Positions 60,401 to 64,000 of a DNA stretch of 64,000 bases are shown here, in pieces; positions within the stretch are counted from its first letter, which is position 1; every line of letters begins with the position of its first letter. The position numbers and the translations under genes are program-made. Where the stretch lies: NCBI GenBank assembly GCA_032358255.1, contig JAULBX010025830.1:124001-188000 (forward strand). The letters run 5' to 3'. The stretch comes from Heterotrichella gracilis. Taxonomy: Eukaryota > Sar > Xanthophyceae > Tribonematales > Xanthonemataceae. Under the pieces are notes generated by a model. The model was not told the DNA's origin. It worked only from the letters and a program-made list of their open reading frames with translations, and made no database searches.

Positions 60401-60689
60401 ATTCTCCATGCATTAATGACATGTGCACATGGTGCGATGATGTGAGGCATAAATGGCAATATTGTGAGCGCCATGCGTCAAGATGATTAATCTCTTTCTC
60501 AAAACAGTAGAGATCTCTACTGTTTTGCCTTGACAATGTATGTGGCTGAACCTCAAGAGCATTTCCGTGCCCATGGGTGCCCTGCAGGTACATTCCAAGT
60601 GCCGACTGTGCAGGCTGCTGATGCGGTGGCGGGTGGCGACAGGCATAAGGGACGCAAGGCAGCGGGGGCATCTAAGTTGGGCAACGTGA
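57442..60689 (+). CDS. GT10 alpha-1,3-fucosyltransferase B, tandem paralog
   Basis: Seven exons (57442-57845, 58105-58259, 58630-58763, 59173-59358, 59540-59770, 60071-60313, 60588-60689) join in phase to 484 aa. The N-terminus (AVITHLLVLLLSVHLLASHL) is a signal anchor, followed by a Gly-rich stem. NYKFCIAMENGNLEEYVTEK followed by VWDALMAGCLPIYYGA is the GT10 donor site, MTYRRDS the upstream box and KCRLC the C-terminal CxxC. The exons before and at the MESA box (155 and 186 bases) match fucosyltransferase A exactly. This copy has a longer exon 3 (EVVQQGNVIDLGARVQEG) and a shorter tail. It is probably a Golgi enzyme using GDP-fucose, with the acceptor unknown. Confidence 0.9.
58425..58500 (+). 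repeat. echo of fucosyltransferase B exon 3 start
   Basis: CGCGCCATGGTACCACGCAC matches the ADALWY start of exon 58630-58763 with several changes. Confidence 0.75.
58990..59135 (+). repeat. two truncated echoes of fucosyltransferase B exon 4 fused to CCCTAAACCC
   Basis: CTGCAGATCATCATGTCT followed by GGAGTCAGCAGAAATCCTAA (about 58991) and a second copy (about 59088) each carry only the first ~28 bases of exon 59173-59358. Each then switches directly into CCTAAACCCTAA. Confidence 0.95.
59415..59490 (+). repeat. echo of fucosyltransferase B exon 5 start
   Basis: CTTGCCTGCCATGGAACAAC and GCCATCATGCGCCATATCAT match exon 59540-59770 with a nine-base gap. Confidence 0.8.
59891..60008 (+). repeat. 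echo or alternative terminal exon, fucosyltransferase B
   Basis: GTGTGGGATGCACTCGTGAC onward is a 23-codon open copy of the start of exon 60071-60313, with a good CCCCCACAG acceptor. It has no donor and reads to a TAG at 60007-60009. If used, it would truncate the enzyme just after the donor-binding motif. Confidence 0.8.
60500..60527. repeat. perfect 28-bp palindrome
   Basis: AAAACAGTAGAGA and its reverse complement abut, with a flanking C/G pair, in the last intron of fucosyltransferase B. Confidence 0.9.
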
Positions 60690-61727
60690 TCATGATGATC
60701 CTCAAGTTGGGGCCTGGGTTTCCCTACACGTGCAGTGTGTTGGGATCTGGCATTGCCCAATGGGCATAGAGGATGACATCGCATTGTGCCCACTGCAGCA
60801 GCTGATCATGATGAAGAAACTTATGGTCTCAAATGCTCATTCAATGAGAAGTTCTGGCGTTCAACGTGCAACTTGTCTGTATGATGTAACACTGTCCACA
60901 ATTGTAGTTTGTTTGATTCATGTTACAAGGAGCGAATGATTCGCTTTCATAATGTTCTGACATGTCACATGCGGTTCGTCTGATCATGCATGGTCAGTGA
61001 TCGAGTATCGAGTATCATACCGCAATGGCGCACCCTGCGCTTTCACACCCTCAGCATGTGGGGGATGTGCACCACCCTACGGATTATTAGGGATGAAAAA
61101 GTTTCAAGCTGAGTCAGAATACCGTTTAACGCTGCTCCCAAAATGCTGCTTTGACATGCAACCGCTGACAAGCATGCTGAACAAGAACATCCCGGAACTT
61201 GTGCTGTAAGCTCTGCAGTCACTGACTTGGTAATCACTGCCTAAGGCTATAAACACTACGTAGTAACAAATGCTGCTGACGGCTGAGTGAGATGCGTACT
61301 TCTAACAATTTTCTTATACAGAGAGGTCAAGTGCGACTATAAAACAATTGAGACTACCTGCTGCATGCGTGTAAATCAATAATGATCACCACCTGGTGAC
61401 ACCATCGATCACACTAGCACTCCAATCTAATACTTGCACTGCAACGCTGCACATGCACCTAACACCCCAACAATTCTCTGACAGTTCTCCTACCAACATA
61501 TGTCAACATCTGAAGGGAAATACTAGTCAAACGGCAAGATGTCATACCGCGTAGCTGCTGGCATTGCTGCAACCCAAACTGGGCCACCACCCCGCTACCT
61601 CTTTGCATAAAAAATAGAAGCGCCCCAGGCACACATAATCCACACAGCTTCTTGATGTGGCGCCGGTAGTGCACAACCCCAGCGTGTCCCAGGAACCCTA
61701 AAACCCTCCACCCTTGCGTCCCAGACC
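60690..61727. other. convergent 3' region, fucosyltransferase B / patatin
   Basis: Plus-strand TGTAA signals lie at 60886-60890 and 61205-61209. No gene is seen. Confidence 0.55.
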
Positions 61728-63907
61728 CTAAACAACCTTCTGGGGCGCGGGCACACCAGGCACCAGCGTGTCCCACGCCTTGCTCAGCGCCGCGTACAGC
61801 CCGGGGCGCCGGTACCGCTCAAAGTCGGGGCCGAACCCGCCCGCCGCGTCCACCCGCTCCGCGTACTTGTACCCCGTGTCAATCAGCTGCAGCACCTCGC
61901 CGTAGCCCCGGAGCTTGAGGAAGTCCAGGCGCGAGAACTGCATCTGGTCGTCGTTGAAGTAGTCCACCACAAAGGCCTGGCCGTTGCACTTGAGCAGCGG
62001 GGAGTTGTCGCCGTACCTGCAGGGGCAAGGGGTGTAATAAGATTGAGGTGATGATGCCACATGCGCCTCATTCGATCAAACCTTGAAGTCACAATCCCAT
62101 CGCTATGCACATACACAGCACATGAAAATCATCAAAGATTGTCAGGTTGCACATTATGATTCCTCTCATTAATTTCATACTCATTTGTTTACTCTTGTTC
62201 TGCAACCCACCAGAAGTCTGCCAGGCTGCCGTCGATGCAGCGCTTGCCCCTGTACCGCATGGTGGCCCTGCCATCCAGGAACCAGGGCACGTGCGCAGAG
62301 GCCATGCAGGCCTCAATCAGGTCCTCCTTGGTGGCAAAGTCGTCTGCGTACAGCTGCTTCAGGCTGGGCATCTCTGTGAATATCATCTTGACCCTGCCCT
62401 GGCACAGCTCCACCGCGTTGTCGGGCAGCAGCTGGTCCAGCCACTGGCGGATGAGGGGGCCCCAGATGCCTGCAAGGGGAGGAGGTAGGATTTAGGGTTT
62501 GGAGTGTAGGGTTTCAGGCGGGGGGACAGCATGGGAGGGACAGAGGCTCAAAAACATTTAGGAGCCCACTTCTTATGCCTGTTACTGGGCCTCCTTTCCA
62601 TGCCCTAAACCCTAAACCCTAAAGCTGGTTGCGCCCCTCCACATGCACCGCAAACGCTGTGCAGCGCAGTGCTCATTCAGTGCGGCTTACCTACAACGCC
62701 GCCCTTGCGGTTCCAGATGTCGTTTTCGATCGCCAGCTGGTATGCCACTGTGACGGCTCGCTCCGGCTCCACGTTGCAGGCAGTGAGTACTGCCACCAGG
62801 GAGCCAGCGCTGCTCCCTATCAGCTGGGCCTTCCTGATGTCAAAGTGGTGCATCATGTATTTCATCACACCTGCACAGGCAACAACGTGTCAGCAATAGC
62901 ACGGCAAGGGCAATTTTTTTCACCACAGAGGCAATGACCTGTCCTGCCAAGCCTGTGATAAACGCCATTGTTCAGTTAAACTGCTGCAACGACCGTGACA
63001 GGTATGGAAGGGAAGCTAATTTCAGTCTACTGCAAGCAGGCACATGCTCGATAATATTTGCAATTGCATAATCAATCCAGTTGACCATACCTAGTTCCCA
63101 AAAGAAGAAGATGCCGCCGCCAGCGATGCTCAATAAGGGCAGCTGCTCTGTTTCCTCCTCGTCCGTGGACCATGTCAGCAGGTTGAGAGGGAACGGTGGG
63201 CCTGGGCTGACCTCCCTACTTGGCCCAGGCGCTGCCTCTGCTGGTGCTGCCACTGATACTGAAGCTTGATCCACAATAGGTGTGGAGGTCCCTGGTTGTG
63301 CGTCTGCTGGAGGGCCCAGGAACAGGCTGAGGGGGAAGCCTGCACCCTTGGGCTGTTCCTTGGAGGGAGTGAGGACTTTTGTCGTCCCATGCACACCTTT
63401 TGCCTCAGACGTGCTCTCTTGCTGCTCTGCTTTGTCTGGAGAGCCGGAAAATAAGCTGAGGGGAAAGCCAGCCTTGGTGGGCTTGTCTGAAACAGCAGGG
63501 CTGTCTGGTAGTGGCCGTGCCTCAGCTCCTGACACTGTAGCTTCCAGGCTGCTAGTACTGGCTGGAGATCGCCAGAAATAGCCCCTCACCGTCCCCAGCA
63601 ACGACCCACTGTTACTGGAGCTGGGTTCGCTGGCTTCCTCCGTTGCGATCCTCTCGACTGACGCCCGGTCCTTGGTGCCAGTGGCCTTGCTGCTGCTTGG
63701 GTTGTTTTGGTTTGAACGCTGCTTGGAGAAACTGCTGAACAGGTCGCTTCCTCTGAACGCGGCAGCAGGCGGGCAAAGCTGGCGAGGGGCTGGTCGAAGC
63801 ACGGAAGCCCTTTGAAAGCCATGGGGCTTCACACCAGCAGGCCGTGGAGGTTGAACCGCTGCCATCCGACCCGTTGTAGTTGGAGTGTTTGTGATCTGAC
63901 CCGCCAT
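61728..63907 (-). CDS. patatin-like phospholipase, probably chloroplast-targeted
   Basis: Four exons (63091-63907, 62691-62870, 62211-62469, 61728-62016) join in phase to 514 aa. ATG 63907 is chosen; the longer frame begins with TTG. The catalytic dyad is present: GSSAG holds the nucleophile Ser (~293) and DGS (~411) the Asp, with SIAGGGIFFFW as the oxyanion-hole glycine turn. It should hydrolyse acyl esters of membrane lipids or triacylglycerol. The first ~255 residues are a low-complexity, Ser/Pro-rich extension with basic N-terminus, consistent with a plastid transit peptide. They contain three copies of a FPLSLF-type motif. The stop TAG is part of GTTTAGGGT, a telomere-type motif. Confidence 0.9.
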
Positions 63908-64000
63908 AACACCCGACAACTTGGGTCAGGGCAGGGTATACAACAAACACAGGCAAAGTAGTTAAGCAGCAAGGCAAGCAAGTGTAGCTCTGCGATCACT
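63908..64000. other. patatin gene upstream edge
   Basis: Only the 5' UTR or promoter edge is present; no TATA box is visible. Confidence 0.4.

Noticed and set aside
1-64000. tRNA genes, LINE or LTR coding regions
   Set aside because: I saw no convincing T-arm/A-box pairs and no reverse transcriptase, integrase or transposase motifs.

Overview
The window is nuclear DNA from a green alga. Genes are intron-rich, with GC-rich coding exons. Splice donors are mostly GTGAGT, GTAAGT or GTGCGT and acceptors mostly (C)TGCAG. Candidate TGTAA poly(A) signals lie 0.2-0.8 kb past several stop codons. The gene set fits a chlorophyte: CAH3-like alpha carbonic anhydrases, a UapA-type purine permease and GT10 fucosyltransferases. 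Short plant-type telomere motifs (TTTAGGG/CCCTAAA) are scattered through introns. A chlorophycean alga related to Chlamydomonas or Haematococcus is my best guess, by inference only.

Layout, left to right: the 5' part of a short-chain dehydrogenase (SDR1, minus, cut by the left edge); a secreted GH10-fold protein with two CBM-like modules (minus, 2.3-7.0 kb); a small single-pass membrane protein of unknown function (plus, 7.9-10.5 kb); two tandem alpha carbonic anhydrases (minus, 12.2-15.4 and 17.8-21.0 kb); a nucleobase-ascorbate/UapA-type permease (minus, 22.8-27.7 kb); a 31-exon VPS15 gene (minus, 29.5-45.1 kb) with a 5S rRNA-like sequence in one intron; a GT10 fucosyltransferase (plus, 46.0-50.5 kb); a relic exon that may come from an EcfT/ABCI12-like gene (52.1-52.5 kb); SDR2 (plus, 53.8-55.5 kb); a second GT10 fucosyltransferase (plus, 57.4-60.7 kb); and a patatin-like lipase (minus, 61.7-63.9 kb). 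I checked exon models by phase. Every complete model closes in frame, but the 5' ends of the two carbonic anhydrases and of the membrane protein are uncertain.

The genes do not form a pathway. The two SDRs, the two carbonic anhydrases and the two fucosyltransferases are paralog pairs with conserved exon lengths, so the region was shaped by duplication. The most striking feature is small-scale. Introns of almost every gene hold decayed partial copies of the adjacent exon ('exon echoes'), usually starting or ending at the splice site. Many are bordered by TTTAGGG/CCCTAAA tracts. I count roughly thirty in 64 kb.
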